Shown here: positions 44,868 through 56,322 of the stretch, in pieces
Layout of the letters: the number at the start of each line of letters is the position of its first letter
Numbering within the stretch: the first letter of the stretch is position 1
NCBI RefSeq assembly: GCF_016545825.1
Contig: NC_052612.1
Location: forward strand, 50,637,738 to 50,701,737
Direction of reading: 5' to 3'
DNA: 64,000 nt
Source: Eucalyptus grandis
Lineage: Eukaryota > Streptophyta > Magnoliopsida > Myrtales > Myrtaceae
The notes under the pieces: model-generated
Databases searched by the model: none
What the model was told of the DNA's origin: nothing
The model's input: the letters and a program-made list of their open reading frames with translations, nothing else
Program-made: the position numbers and the translations under genes

Positions 44868-46100
44868 GAAGGATGTCAACACATCATTATTGGTATGCCT
44901 ATACTTTCTCAGATGTTATGTACCTTATGTGTAGCTAATTGGGCTTTGGCTATCAATTTAGTTGTAAATTTGTTGAGAGTAATCAGTTCTAGAGTTAGTT
45001 GGAATCCACGAAGGAGGAAATCATCAGTGAAGTGAGTCTTGCTCGATCTGAAGGAAGGTACTCACCAAATGAATAATGACATTCAGCAACCGGTTGAACT
45101 GAAGAATGAAACATCAGCAAATGACGGTTGATGTTCGATGAATCCTCAGGGTGTCGATCGACATGTTTACTATTGTACAAGGTTCAAGAGGTGGCACACC
45201 CCCATAAGATACCGACTAAGACCAAGCTTTTGGCGATGAGGATATGTCTGATGATGTCCAACCAGATCCGAAAAATGATCAGGGATATGAAGGTCATCAG
45301 GGAGCCAAAACCTGAAGAGTCTTTAGTCCCACTCGATCACCCACCACCCATCGTATTCGATGGGAGTAAATTGACAGATGAAAGATTCACAAGTTCTCCT
45401 GATGTCAAATCTCACGAACTTCTAATCTCATTAGATCGGTTGGTTGCTGTACATGAAGGGATAGACAGCTCGAATCCATTGGCGGATCGAGGGTTTAAAA
45501 GCCATCCCCAAATCACACCTAAAGATCCCAAATTGAGAATCGAACTGGACAGGCAAACAGAACTGTTGGGAAGTCAATGAACTAACTAGTAAAATCTGTG
45601 CCGTCGCCCCACGCCACAAAATTCACTCGGCGCACTGTGGTAGATTGATAGCAGAATGGCAAACATCTTTCTGCAGAAGACTAGACGAGCGCACTACATT
45701 CGCTGGACTCACCTTCGTACCAAATGTACAAACCGAATAAGCAGAAGTTCAGCATCTTTGAGTTGAAGAATTCACAACCGATGCTGTGCAGTGAGATCGC
45801 GACACGTTTAGCCTGTTATCGCAGCGAACAAGCAACCTTTCCGTGCATCCCCGACCAGGACAATGGCCCTACTGTTGCCCTACTCTTTGCTTGGTGCACT
45901 TTGCAGTTCTTTAAGTTTACCTCATGGCATTATCAGGTCCTGGTCGATGGTGCTCTCTGCCCGTTCTACCCGTTCTGGTATCTTTGACAGCAACCTGTGC
46001 TTGGTGAAAGGTCTCCCCACTGTGCCAAACATGATTAGGATATGTGGGCACACTGAAAGATTTGTGGGAAATTTGTCAAATTGCACGATTTTGTCATGAC
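44868..46100 (+). pseudogene. Gene relic, copy A
   Basis: This corresponds to the copy C relic but is more decayed. The start codon is GTG where C has ATG (near 44863), and the first exon is shifted. The longest surviving piece is 45128-45580, with SLVPLDHPPPIVFDGSKLTD and VKSHELLISLDRLVAVHEG; the second part stays readable further than in B or C. The function is unknown. Confidence 0.55.
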
Positions 46101-46980
46101 TAAGTACTTTTAATATTTTATAATTGCAGATTGTTTTTCTTCTTAATGTCCACTTCCAATGCGAAAAATTCAACAAAGGTCAAGAATTGATTATATGACT
46201 TGGGCAATGCAGAATGGCCAAAAGTTGACTTGGGCATATCACTTTTACATTTGTTGAAGACCATTAGACTTGGCTTGCTCCCCATCCCAGTGCCCATATA
46301 AGATCGGTTAACCGGCTAATTGTTTGGTCTAGATACGATGAATTCCGTGTTCAGAGGACATCATCCCGTTTAACATGCTAGCAAAGGGCACATGGATCAC
46401 TCTATAAGTGGCAATGTTGCCTAATATATGTTGATGAGACGATTTGTATTTATTTGCAGAGATTAGTCAAACCGAAAAGCTTGGATATCCTACATCGTTA
46501 TGATAAAAGAATTAAAGTGATAATTTAATTTCTTTATTATTTCATTTTTTTTTTTTTGTTAACGTGTGTTGACACCTAAATTTTCACTTAAAAATTTTTA
46601 TTCATTTCATGAGATAACTAAAGATCAAACTGTCGAACTCACTTGATGCCTAATGAATCAAGCCTTCCGCTACTAACGTCAAATCTCCATTTTTTTTTCT
46701 TAGGTAAGGTTACCACATATTTCAATTCGGATATCAGAACTCTATTTTGGGTATTGGTATCAAAACTCAATTTTGGGCTGAATACTTAAAACAGAATATC
46801 AGACATACTCAAAAAAAGAAAAAAGTGCACAATAATTTCATTTTCGACAAATAGACTACCAAGGCGACATTCACAAAGCACAACCATCTCCCAAATCGAC
46901 ATTCATAAATAGACAAACTCTTACAATTTCCACGTTACACAAAGTTTGGACCATCGAATTGAAGTACAAGAAATCGTAAT

Positions 46981-47944
46981 TAGAGATGTGCAAAGGAACT
47001 GAGAACATTCTAGACCACCCAGAATCGGAGTGGATTGACCTGAAACTAGCGGTTCTCAGTTTCAATTCACCAAAACCAAAGTACCGGTCTAGTTTCCGAT
47101 TCCAAAGTGAACTGTCCACCCGGTTCAAACCAAAGTGTATATATAAATTAAAAAGAAAAATTCAAACTCAATTGCTTCATCATTTTGTAGTTTTTCAACC
47201 AATATATGTACATATATATTTATAGTATTGGACATTATTGACCAATTTTGTCTTTCGGGTGTGTAATAGGATTAACTCCTTTACTCTCTTTTTTTCATTC
47301 TAATAATCAATTTACTTGTTTTCTCAGTCAAAAGAAAATAAACAAATGAAGAGGATTCAGGAAATCAATTGGAGATGTCCATAAATGTTATAGCACTTTG
47401 TCATCATGATACAAAATTAAAAGCCAATGATTTATTTTAAGAGCATAATTAGGTCTCTTTTTAGTCATCCTAGATTAAATTATGTTGACATTGGAAAAGA
47501 TGGATTAATGATTAATGTTTTGACTTATGTGGAGGTTAGGAATTCTAGCGTAGAGTCTAATTCTCCACATGTTTCCAAAGAGGACCACACTATGATCTTT
47601 GGAGAAATTAAGCTAATGAATATTGTTGACTAGTTATGCCCTATAGTTTCAATCCTTAATCAAAATTAATAGCTAGCAATTCAACTCAAATTTAAGGCCG
47701 AACAAGTTTTAGTGCTCTACATAAAAGCTAGGTTCATCATGATATTAATTAATGAATGCAATTTTGTAGGGACTAGGGATTGGTTTCATGGACAACTGAG
47801 AATCGGACTGGATCGGCGGTCAGGTCTGCGAATGGATCCATGGAACAACAGGTGGTTCGTAGTTCTAATTTTTTGGAACCACTCCTTAGTTGGCGGTTCC
47901 TAGTTCCAAGATGGAAACTGCCCATTTGGACCATGATCACCCTA
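46981..47944. mobile_element. hAT-like MITE in unit A
   Basis: It starts TAGAGATGTGCAAAGGAAC and ends TGATCACCCTA, imperfect inverted ends with internal words such as GGTTCC and CCGGTTC typical of plant hAT derivatives. The 8-bp flanks ATCGTAAT (46973-46980) and ATTGTAAC (47945-47952) each differ by one base from the empty site ATCGTAAC in unit B (near 52147). This fixes both ends. No transposase is seen. Confidence 0.8.
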
Positions 47945-49023
47945 ATTGTAACCATTCAAGTGCAATTGATAGTCCTTCTTTCAATCTAATAATTTTTATT
48001 CACTTTAAAATTCTGAAATTTCACTGAACAAATTGGGAAAAAAGAAGGGAAAAGTTGTTGAGAAAGTTGTAAATTTATTGTATTTTTGTCAATTCAATTG
48101 TAACTTTTAATTGTGTCAATTAAATTCTAAATATTTTCACGTTTTTATGGAGTATTTGAAGAGCACTGAGGAGAGACAGAGCAGTAGCACTTCAGTCATG
48201 AGTTGAGCTCCTTACACTAGTAATGAGCTTCTGAACACCCCCTCCCCCACCCCAAAAAGAAAAAAGAAAAACTAGTAAACAAGCTTTGAACAAATTGAGC
48301 TTCAATATGTGAGAGAGAGAGAGAGAGTCAAGTGGGATACTAACCCTGAAGCCCCAAATCGAGGTCATTGGAATAATCGTGAGAGATGAAAATAATGTCG
48401 TTCGTGTGGACAAATGGAGCTTCAAATAAAGCATTTGAGCATGAACTATGAAGCAATGAACCTTTCATCGTGGACCAAGTGAGAGAGACAGAACATGGAG
48501 CTTAAGCAAAGAGAGAACTCAAGTATGGAGAGTTTGGAACGTAGAGAAAGGGGCAAAGATAGACGGAACCCAAGCGAATGGCGTTCTCTAATATTTCAGC
48601 CACGTCAAATAAAAATAGCATTGATTTCCTTCACTTAGTTTACGTTAGCATCATGTCAACGTTGTTTGAAGTCCGTTGTCCAAGTTAGCAATCATGTAAG
48701 ACTTTTAACGGTGATTTCTAATGGAAACATAATGAAGAATAAATGTGTCATATGGGTATAAGTTTTTAGGGTTTTTGGTGTCCTAAAATGAAAATGTTTG
48801 GGTTAAATGTGTTACAACAAGTATAATTTAGGGTTTTCAGTGTCACAAAAATAATTCAAGGTAAATATCTCACAATGGCTTAATTTGATTATCAAGAGGT
48901 GAGAACTACTTAAAAATGTGTAGTACAGAAACAAAGAATTAGACCATTATCTCATAATAATTCTTTTCGTCTTCTATAGTTCATTAACGATGCACCAAGA
49001 TAGTGATTCTGCACCCTTTTTAC

Positions 49024-51240
49024 CATGGAGGGCGACAATTCATCATAATCAGTCTGCCTGTACTTTCTCAAATATTATGTATCATATGTGTAACTAATTG
49101 GGCGTTGCCTATCAATTTAGGCTCCGTTCTTTTCGTATAAAATAATTTCCGGAAAAATATTTTTCGGATTTTTCGGCGTTCTTTTCACGAAAAATGAATT
49201 CCTTGGGAAAAATATTTCCATGAAAGGAAAAAAGTATTCTAAATTAAGGAAAAATGTTTTTCACTTTTGAAAAGTAGAAAACATTTTCCTTACTAGATCT
49301 CTTTTATCTCACACCTCTACAAATCCTCGCTTCTTCCTCCCCTTTCTTTTCTTCTTTTCTTTTTTGTTTGAATTACTTTTTAATTTACTTTTTCTTTTTA
49401 ATTTGAATTATTTTTAATTTCCTTTTCTTTTTCTTTTCTTTTTATTTTCTTCGTTTCCCATCTTCTTCTTTCTTGGCTAGTTGTTAGCCGTTGCCAGTGC
49501 GAACCCGAGCCCGTTGATCTCAAGGTCGCGCCCGCACTCTTGCTTATCCTTTTTTTTTTAATTCTACTCTACAATTGTACATTGCTTAAGCAAATTACTC
49601 TACATGCTTCGCTTTTTATTTTATTTTATTAGAACACAAAAGATGCAGGAGGAGAACAAGTCACTCAACTAAAAAATTCTCATGAGAGCTGTACATACTT
49701 TGCTTCTTTCCTCTTTTTGCTTCTTTTGAAAATCCATACGAATATTTTTTAGAGTAGATGAACATTTGACGATAATGAGGTAACAAAGATTAAGTTTGTC
49801 AAGATTTAAAAATAAGTTCATATTTGATAGATTTATAAGTCGGTAGGTAATGCATGCCTAAGTGGTGAAATCTTTGAAAATATTTTCCTTACCGAACACC
49901 AGAAAATATTTTCCGAAACATTTTCAGATTTTAGCCGAACACAAGAAAATATTGTTATTTTCCTAGAAAATGACTTCCGGAAAAATATTTTTCGGAAATG
50001 GCTCATTTTTCGTGAAATGAACTGATCCTTAGTTCGGATTTCAGAGAGCAATCAGTTCTCAAGTTAAATCTATGAATAAGAAAATTATCAGTGAAGTGAA
50101 AAGTGAAATTCGGGCACTCTTGGTCGATCCGAAGGAAGATATTCACCAAATGATAAATTACATTCAGCAACTGGTCGAACTGAAGAATGAAACATTTCCA
50201 AATAAAGGATGATGTTCGATGAATCATCAAGGAGTCGATCAACATTTTTGCTACCGTACAAGGTTTCGAGAGATGGCGCGCCCCCATAAGATGCAGTAAT
50301 GATGGTGAAGATGACGAGGCCGACGCCGACTATGACCAAGTTGTTGGCAACGAGGATATGTCCGATGATGTACCACCGAATCCGATGAATGAGCAGGTAT
50401 ATGAAAGTCATCAGAAGCCACAATCCAACGAGTCTTTAGTCCCACTCGATCACCCACCACCCATCGTAGTCAAGGGGAGCAAACTGACAGATGAAACGTC
50501 TACAAAGTCCTGCTGATGTCAAATCTCACGATCCCCTAATCTCATTAGATCACTGGGTTGTTTTACATGAAGGGATAGACAGCTCGATCCTTCGGCTGAT
50601 CGTACCATACTCTAATCACACCGAAAGATCCCAAATTGAGAACCAAACTGGACAGGCAAACAGAACCGTTGCAAGGCAATGAACTAACAAGTAAAACATG
50701 TGCTAAGAAATTTTTGCCCCACGACAGAATGGCAACTGTCTTTCTGCAGAAGACGAGATGACCGCATTTCACTCGCTCGACCCAGCTACGCACCAAACTT
50801 ACGAACCAGATAAGCTGAAGCTCAGCATCTTTGAGTTGAAAAAATTCACCAGCGATACTCTTGCTATGCAGTGAGATGGCGACACGTTTAGCCTGTTATC
50901 GCAGCGAACAAGCGACCTTTCCGTGCATCCCCAACCAGGACAATGGCGCTACTGTTGCACTTATGAAGATCGAACAATGGTCGTGGCTGGACACGATTGG
51001 TTCTTGCCTTCACTATTCTCTGCACTATTTGCTTCATGCACTTTGCAGTTCTTTAGGTTTACCTCATGGCATTATCAGGTCTTTGGTCAACGATGCTTTC
51101 TACCCGTTCTGGTATCTTTGACAGCAAGGTCTCCCCTTTGCGCCAAACATGACTAAGACATGTGGGCACACTGAAAGATTTGTGGGAAATTTGTCAAATT
51201 GCATAGCATTGTTATGACTAAGTACTCTTAATAATTGCAG
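49024..51240 (+). pseudogene. Gene relic, copy B
   Basis: Exon 1 keeps its ATG but gains a TAA, and its donor is lost (CAGTCTG against TCGGTATG in C). Exon 2 begins at 50045 after TTTCAG. It is the best-preserved version of that exon: a Lys/Glu-rich helix-like stretch including SEVKSEIRALLVDPKEDIHQ. An acidic stretch (DGEDDEADADYDQ) follows near 50305. A TE sits in the first intron. Unknown function. Confidence 0.55.
49120..50028. mobile_element. PIF/Harbinger-like MITE in unit B
   Basis: It starts GGCTCCGTTCTTTTC and ends GAACTGATCC, flanked by TTA at 49117-49119 and 50029-50031. Units A and C have the uninterrupted AATTTAGTT site. Long inverted arms carry TTTTTCCGGAAAAATATTTTTC-type words (shorter piece: TTTCCGGAAAAATATTTTTC). 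Inside are a T/C tract (about 49320-49470) and a short GC-rich core (49470-49545) including TTAGCCGTTGCC. There is no transposase. Confidence 0.8.
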
Positions 51241-52807
51241 ATTGTGTTTTTTTTTTAAATGTCCTCTTCCAATGTGAAACATTCAATCAAGGTCAAGAAG
51301 TGATTGTATGACTTGGGAATTGCAGAATGGCAAAAAGTTGACTTGGGCATATCACTTTTACATTTATTGAAGACCATTAGATTTGGCTTGCTCCCTTATC
51401 CCAGTGCCCATAAGGGGTAACCTTAGAAATTAGATTAGAGTGAACCCCTAAAAGATCTATTGACTGGCTAATTGTCTGGTTTAGATAAGACAAATTCTCA
51501 GAGCACATCATTCGCATTTAACGTGCTAGCAGTGGCCACGTTGATCACTCTATGGGTGGCGTGTTGTCTAATAAATGTTGATAAGATAGTTTGTATTTAT
51601 CTGTGGAGATTAGTCAAATAAAAAGGTTCGATATCCTACATCATTACGATAAAAAAAATTAGAGTGATAATTTAATTTCTTTTTTATTTCATTTCTTTTT
51701 TTTTTTTTGGTAAGGAAATATTAATTTTTTTTTTGGTAAGGTTCCCTTTTGTTAATGTGCGTTGAAAACTAAATTTTCATTTAAAAAAATTTATTCATTT
51801 CATGAAATAACTAAGATCAAACCCGTTGAAATCGTCGATACCTAATTGCCCAAGCCTTCCACCACCAACATCAAATCTCCATTTTTTTTTCTCAAGTTAG
51901 GTTACCGCATATTTCAATTCCATAACAAAACTCAATTTGGGCTGAATACCCAAAAAAGAATACAAGACATACTGATATAAAAAAAAAAAAAAAAAAAGGC
52001 ACACAACCTCATTTCCGACAAATAGACTACCAAAGGCAACATTCACATGTCACAACCATTTCCCGAGTCGACTTTCATAAATAATAAAACTCTTACAATT
52101 TCCACATTACACAAAATTTGGACCATCGGATTGAAGTACAAGTAATCGTAACCATTTAAGTGCAACCGGTAGTCTTTTCAATCTAATAATTTATTATTCA
52201 CTTTAAAATTCTGAAATTTCACTTAATAAATAGGAAAAAAAATAAGGAAAAAATTGTCAAAAAAATTCTAAATCTATTACCTTTTTACCAATTCATTTAT
52301 TTATTTTTTTAATTGTGTCAATTATGTTATAAGTATTTTCACATTCCTGTGGAGTTCTTGAGGAGCAATCAAGAGAGAGACGCAAAGCTCTCACGCTTCA
52401 GTCAGGGGTTGAGCTCATTAGACTAGTAAACAAACTTTGAACAAATCAAGCTTCCTTGAGAGAGAGAAACACTTACCTTAAAGCCCCAAATCGAGTTCAA
52501 TCGAATAATTGTGAGAGACGAAAACATTTTTGTTTGTGTGGACAAATGGAGCTTTAAATAAAGCATTTGAGCATGGAGCAACGAAGCTTTGATCGTGGAC
52601 CAAGTGAGAGAGACAGAGCATGGAGCTCAAGTAGGGAGAACTCGAGTATGGAGAGTTTAGAATGTGGATTAAGGGGGAAAGATAGACGGAACCCAAGCGA
52701 AAGATGTTCTCTAATATTTCAGTTATGTCAAATAAAAAATAGCATTGTTTTCCTTAACTTAGTCCACGTCGGTGCCATGTCAACGCTGTATGAAGTCCAT
52801 CATCCAA

Positions 52808-52903
52808 GTTAGCAATCACATAAGACTTTTGATAGTGATTTTTTACAAAAACATAGTTAGCAATCACATAAGACTTTTAATAGTGATTTTTTACAGAAAC
52901 ATA
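52808..52903. repeat. 48-bp tandem duplication at the B/C boundary
   Basis: Two adjacent copies beginning GTTAGCAATCACATAAGAC, differing at about two bases. The A/B boundary (near 48683) has a single diverged copy. Confidence 0.8.
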
Positions 52904-52904
52904 G

Positions 52905-54965
52905 TGAAGAGTAAATATGTCACATGGGTATAAATTTAGGGGTTTTGATGTCACAAAACAAAAAGGTTTAGGGTAAATGTGTTACAACGGACATAATTTG
53001 GGGTTTTTAGTATAAAAAAAATAGTTCAATGTAAATATGTCACAGTGGTATAGTTTGATTATCAAGAGATAAGAACTACTTAAAATTGTATAATACAGAA
53101 ACGAAGAATTAGAACATTATCTCGTAACAATGCTTTTCATCTTCTATGTGGTTCATTAATGAGGCCCCAAGAAAGCGATTCCGCGCCCGTTTTACCATGG
53201 AGGACGACAACACATCATTATCGGTATGTCTATACTTTGTCAAACGCTATGTATGTTATGTGTAAATTGGGCGTTGCCTATTGATTTAGTTCTGATTTTG
53301 TAGAAAGCAATCAGTTCTCAAGTTGAGTTAATGAATAAGGAAATCATCAGTGAAGTCAAAAGTGAAATTCGGGGCACTCTTGGTCGATCTGAAGGAAGGT
53401 ATTCACCAAACGAAAAATGACACTCAGCAACCGGTCGAATTGAAGAATGCAACATCGCCAAATGAAGGATGATGCTCGACGAATCATCAGGGTGTCGATC
53501 AACATGTTCGCTACCCCACGAGATTCGAGGGATGGCGCATCCCCGATGAAGGCGCCGCTGAAGACCAAGTTGTTGGCGACGAGGATATGTCCAATGATGT
53601 ACAACCGAATCCGAAGAATGATCAGGGATATGAAGGTCATGAGGGAGCCAACACCGTAAAGTCTTTAGTCCCACTCGATCACCCACCACCCATCAAAATC
53701 AGTAGGAGTAAACTGACTGGTGAAACATTTACAAAGTCCTCCTGATGTCAAATCTCACGATCCCTAATCTCATTAGTTCGGTTGATTGCTGTACATAGAG
53801 GGAAGGACAGCTTGAATCCCTTGGCGGATCGAGGGTCTAAAGGCCATACTCAAATCACACCGAAAGATCCCAAATTGAGAACCAAACTGGACAGGCAAAC
53901 ACAACTGGCGGAAGGCAATTAACTAACAAATAAAACACGTGCTGATAAATTTTCGCCCCATGCCAGAGAATTTTCTTGGCGCACTTTGGTAGATTGATAG
54001 CAGAATGGCAACCATCTTCCTGCAGAAGACACGATGACCGCGCTTCACTCGCTCGACCCAGCTTCGCACCAAACGTACGAACCGGATAACCAGAAGCTCC
54101 GCATCTTTGAGTTGAAGAATTCACAACCGATACTCTTGCTGCGCAGTGAGATTGTGACACGTTTAGCCTGTTATCGCAGCGAACAAGCGACCTTTCGATT
54201 CATCCCCCAATCCAGACAATGGAAGTACTGTTTGCACTTATGCAGATCAAACCATGGTCGTGGCTGAAAACGATTGGTTCTTGCCTTCATTGTTCACTGT
54301 ACTCCACTATTTGCTTCATGCGCTCGGCAGTTCTTTTAAGTTTACTTCATGGCATTATCAGGTCTTGGTCAATGATGCTCTCTACCCGCTCCGGTACCTT
54401 TGACAGCAACCTGTGCTTGGTGAAAGGTCTCCCCTCTGTGCCAAACATGACCAAGACATGTGGGCACATTGAAAGATTTGTGGGAAATTTGTCAAATTGC
54501 ATGACATTGTCAACACTTAATACTCTTAATAATATTAAAATTGCGGATTGTGTTTTTTCTTAATGTCCTCTGCCAATGTGAAACATTCAACTAAGGTCAA
54601 GAAGTGATTTTATGACTTGGGCATTGCAGAATGGCCAAAAGTTGACTTGGGCATATCACTTTTACATTTATTGAAGACCATTAAACTTGACTTGCTCCCC
54701 TATCCCAGTGCCTACAAGAGATAACACCAGAAATTAGATTGGAGTGACTCTCTTAAGGTCGGTGGACCGGTTAATGACGAATTCCGTGTTCATAGCACAT
54801 CATTCTTGTTTATCATACTAGTGGCGGCCCCATGGATGGGTGATGTGTATCCTGATGTAAGTGGATGAGACACTTTGTATGTATTTCCGGAGATTAGTCA
54901 AATCGAAAAGTTCTAATATCTTATATTGTTATAATAAAATAAAATTAGAAAGGATATAAATGAGA
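52905..54965 (+). repeat. Tandem unit C, 3'-truncated
   Basis: Collinear with A and B from the head to the tail word near 54640 and the GAGATTAGTCAAATCGAAAAG word near 54890. It then leaves the shared sequence and lacks the last 2 kb of the unit. Confidence 0.75.
53197..54563 (+). pseudogene. Gene relic, copy C, with intact first exon and intron
   Basis: ATG at 53197 follows ACC. Exon 1 reads MEDDNTSLS and ends at 53223 with donor GTATGT. An 80-bp intron ends in TTTTGTAG at 53303. Exon 2 starts in phase at 53304 with KAISSQVELMNKEIISEVKS, then has one extra G compared with B. Further blocks are an acidic segment (QVVGDEDMSNDVQPNPKNDQ), SLVPLDHPPPI, and a long C-terminal block open from 54219 to 54563. 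The blocks are in different frames, so this copy is also broken or needs more introns. I do not recognise the family. Confidence 0.55.
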
Positions 54966-55699
54966 GCTACACTACTTCATGAGAATCGTACATAAGTAAT
55001 CGACTTAAAAATAATAATTATTGAGAGTCCTCAAAAAGAAAAGTGGAGGGTTATTTCATGTGCGGAGGAAAGTGGGCAGTGGATGAAAACTGCAGCAAGA
55101 TGACACAAAATGGTGTTTTCACTGATAGTGTAGGAGATGCGTCTCAACACAAACCATATTCATTTGCAGAGTCTATGAATACAGAAACCGCCTTCAACTG
55201 TAGCCATATAAACTTGATCCGAAAAATTCGAGAAAAGGACAGTGTTGGTATCCAAACTATTCAAACAATCATTCAGGTGTCACATCTTTTTGCCTGAAAA
55301 ATAAAGTCATTTAAGCGGCTCGACTACAAGAAAAACTCCATGTAATGTTATTTTGATAATAAAAGCCCGTTAGAGTCAATTATATTAAGAGTTTTAAAAA
55401 GTATTGGCAGTAAATTAGAACCGTTTCCAGGCTTCTTAGCTCAATCTAAATCTATGCTGTAAACTAGAACGCAACACCACTTCGAGTTTGGCCAAGGGAT
55501 TTTTTTTTTTTTTTTTTTTTGGGTAACAACGGAGCTTCTACAATCCTAGGAAACCCGGTTTCCTGATCCGAGGCACGGACTGCAGACTAGGAAGGCTCGA
55601 TTTACTAGGTTTTACTTTAAGCCTAAATCGTGGGAAATTAAGGGAAGAACAGTCGAGAGAGCTTTACCGGGAGAAACGCTTGAATTATGTTAAAGTTAT
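54966..55699. other. Unassigned, possible minus-strand SINE
   Basis: An 84-codon ORF at 55043-55297 has no recognised motif. At 55500-55520 a run of about 20 T is followed by a GC-richer stretch to about 55680, as expected for a poly-A retroposon read on the minus strand. No target duplication was identified. Confidence 0.3.
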
Positions 55700-56322
55700 T
55701 CAAAAATTCATAAATCTATCATACAGTGACTAATCCAACCTTAAATTTTTGGATTATGTCAATTTTTCCTTAAATTTTTGATGATTTGTTAATTTAGCCA
55801 TTTCAATTAATTTTAACCAGAAACTATTGATGTAATGATTGAATTAATGCGATTACCTTACATGACAGAAGTGGCGCCGACGTAAAAAAAATTTTAGTAT
55901 TTCTTTTTTAGCATTTTGAGTTTTTTCCTCTTTTGTCCTTTCTTTTCTTTTTCTTTTTTCTTTTTGTCCTCCCCTAGCCATCGTTGGGCCTTAATGATGG
56001 CCGTATTTAAGTCGCCAACCACCGGTGAGGGTAGCTCTCACCGACCTCTAGCGAGGCCCCTTGGTTGAGGTCAACGAGCCCTGCCGATGGCTAGTAGAAG
56101 GAAAAAGAAAAGGAAAGAAAAGGAAAAAGAAGAAAAAACCAAAAATTACAAAAATTATTCACATCAATGTCGGTAATATCACATATGACATACAAAACTA
56201 ACTAAATCACCATGTCAACAATTCCCGATCAAAAATAGAATGACTAAATTAACAAATTATCAAAAGTTTAATACTAAATCGGCTCAATTGAAAATTTTAT
56301 AATTGAATTAACTGACATACAA
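55700..56322. mobile_element. Long-TIR foldback element
   Basis: The left arm includes TTTGATGATTTGTTAATTTA, and the right arm, reversed, TTTGATAATTTGTTAATTTA; similarity extends about 100 bases each side. Inside: T/C tract (55925-55975), a core with GCGAGGCC and GGTTGAGGTC words, A/G tract (56096-56145). Exact ends and target duplication are not certain. Confidence 0.55.

Larger units (their letters stand above)
44590..48730 (+). repeat. Tandem unit A of an unrecognised gene relic
   Basis: Unit A shares its full length with units B (48731-52904) and C (52905-54965). Shared landmarks are a head with GGTGAGA, a gene-like core, a TTGACTTGGGCATATCACTTTTACATT-type tail word (split here: TTGACTTGGGCATATCAC, then TTTTACATTTGTTGAAG) near 46225, and an AGAGAGA-rich end near 48310. 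It is enlarged by a hAT-like MITE. Confidence 0.75.
48731..52904 (+). repeat. Tandem unit B
   Basis: It is collinear with A and C apart from the PIF-like insertion at 49120-50028 and the absence of the unit A MITE. It ends in a 48-bp tandem duplication at 52808-52903. Confidence 0.75.

Noticed and set aside
53197..54563. Reading relic copy C as a working gene
   Set aside because: The first exon and intron are fine, but later blocks lie in different frames with stops between them, and the sister copies are broken as well.
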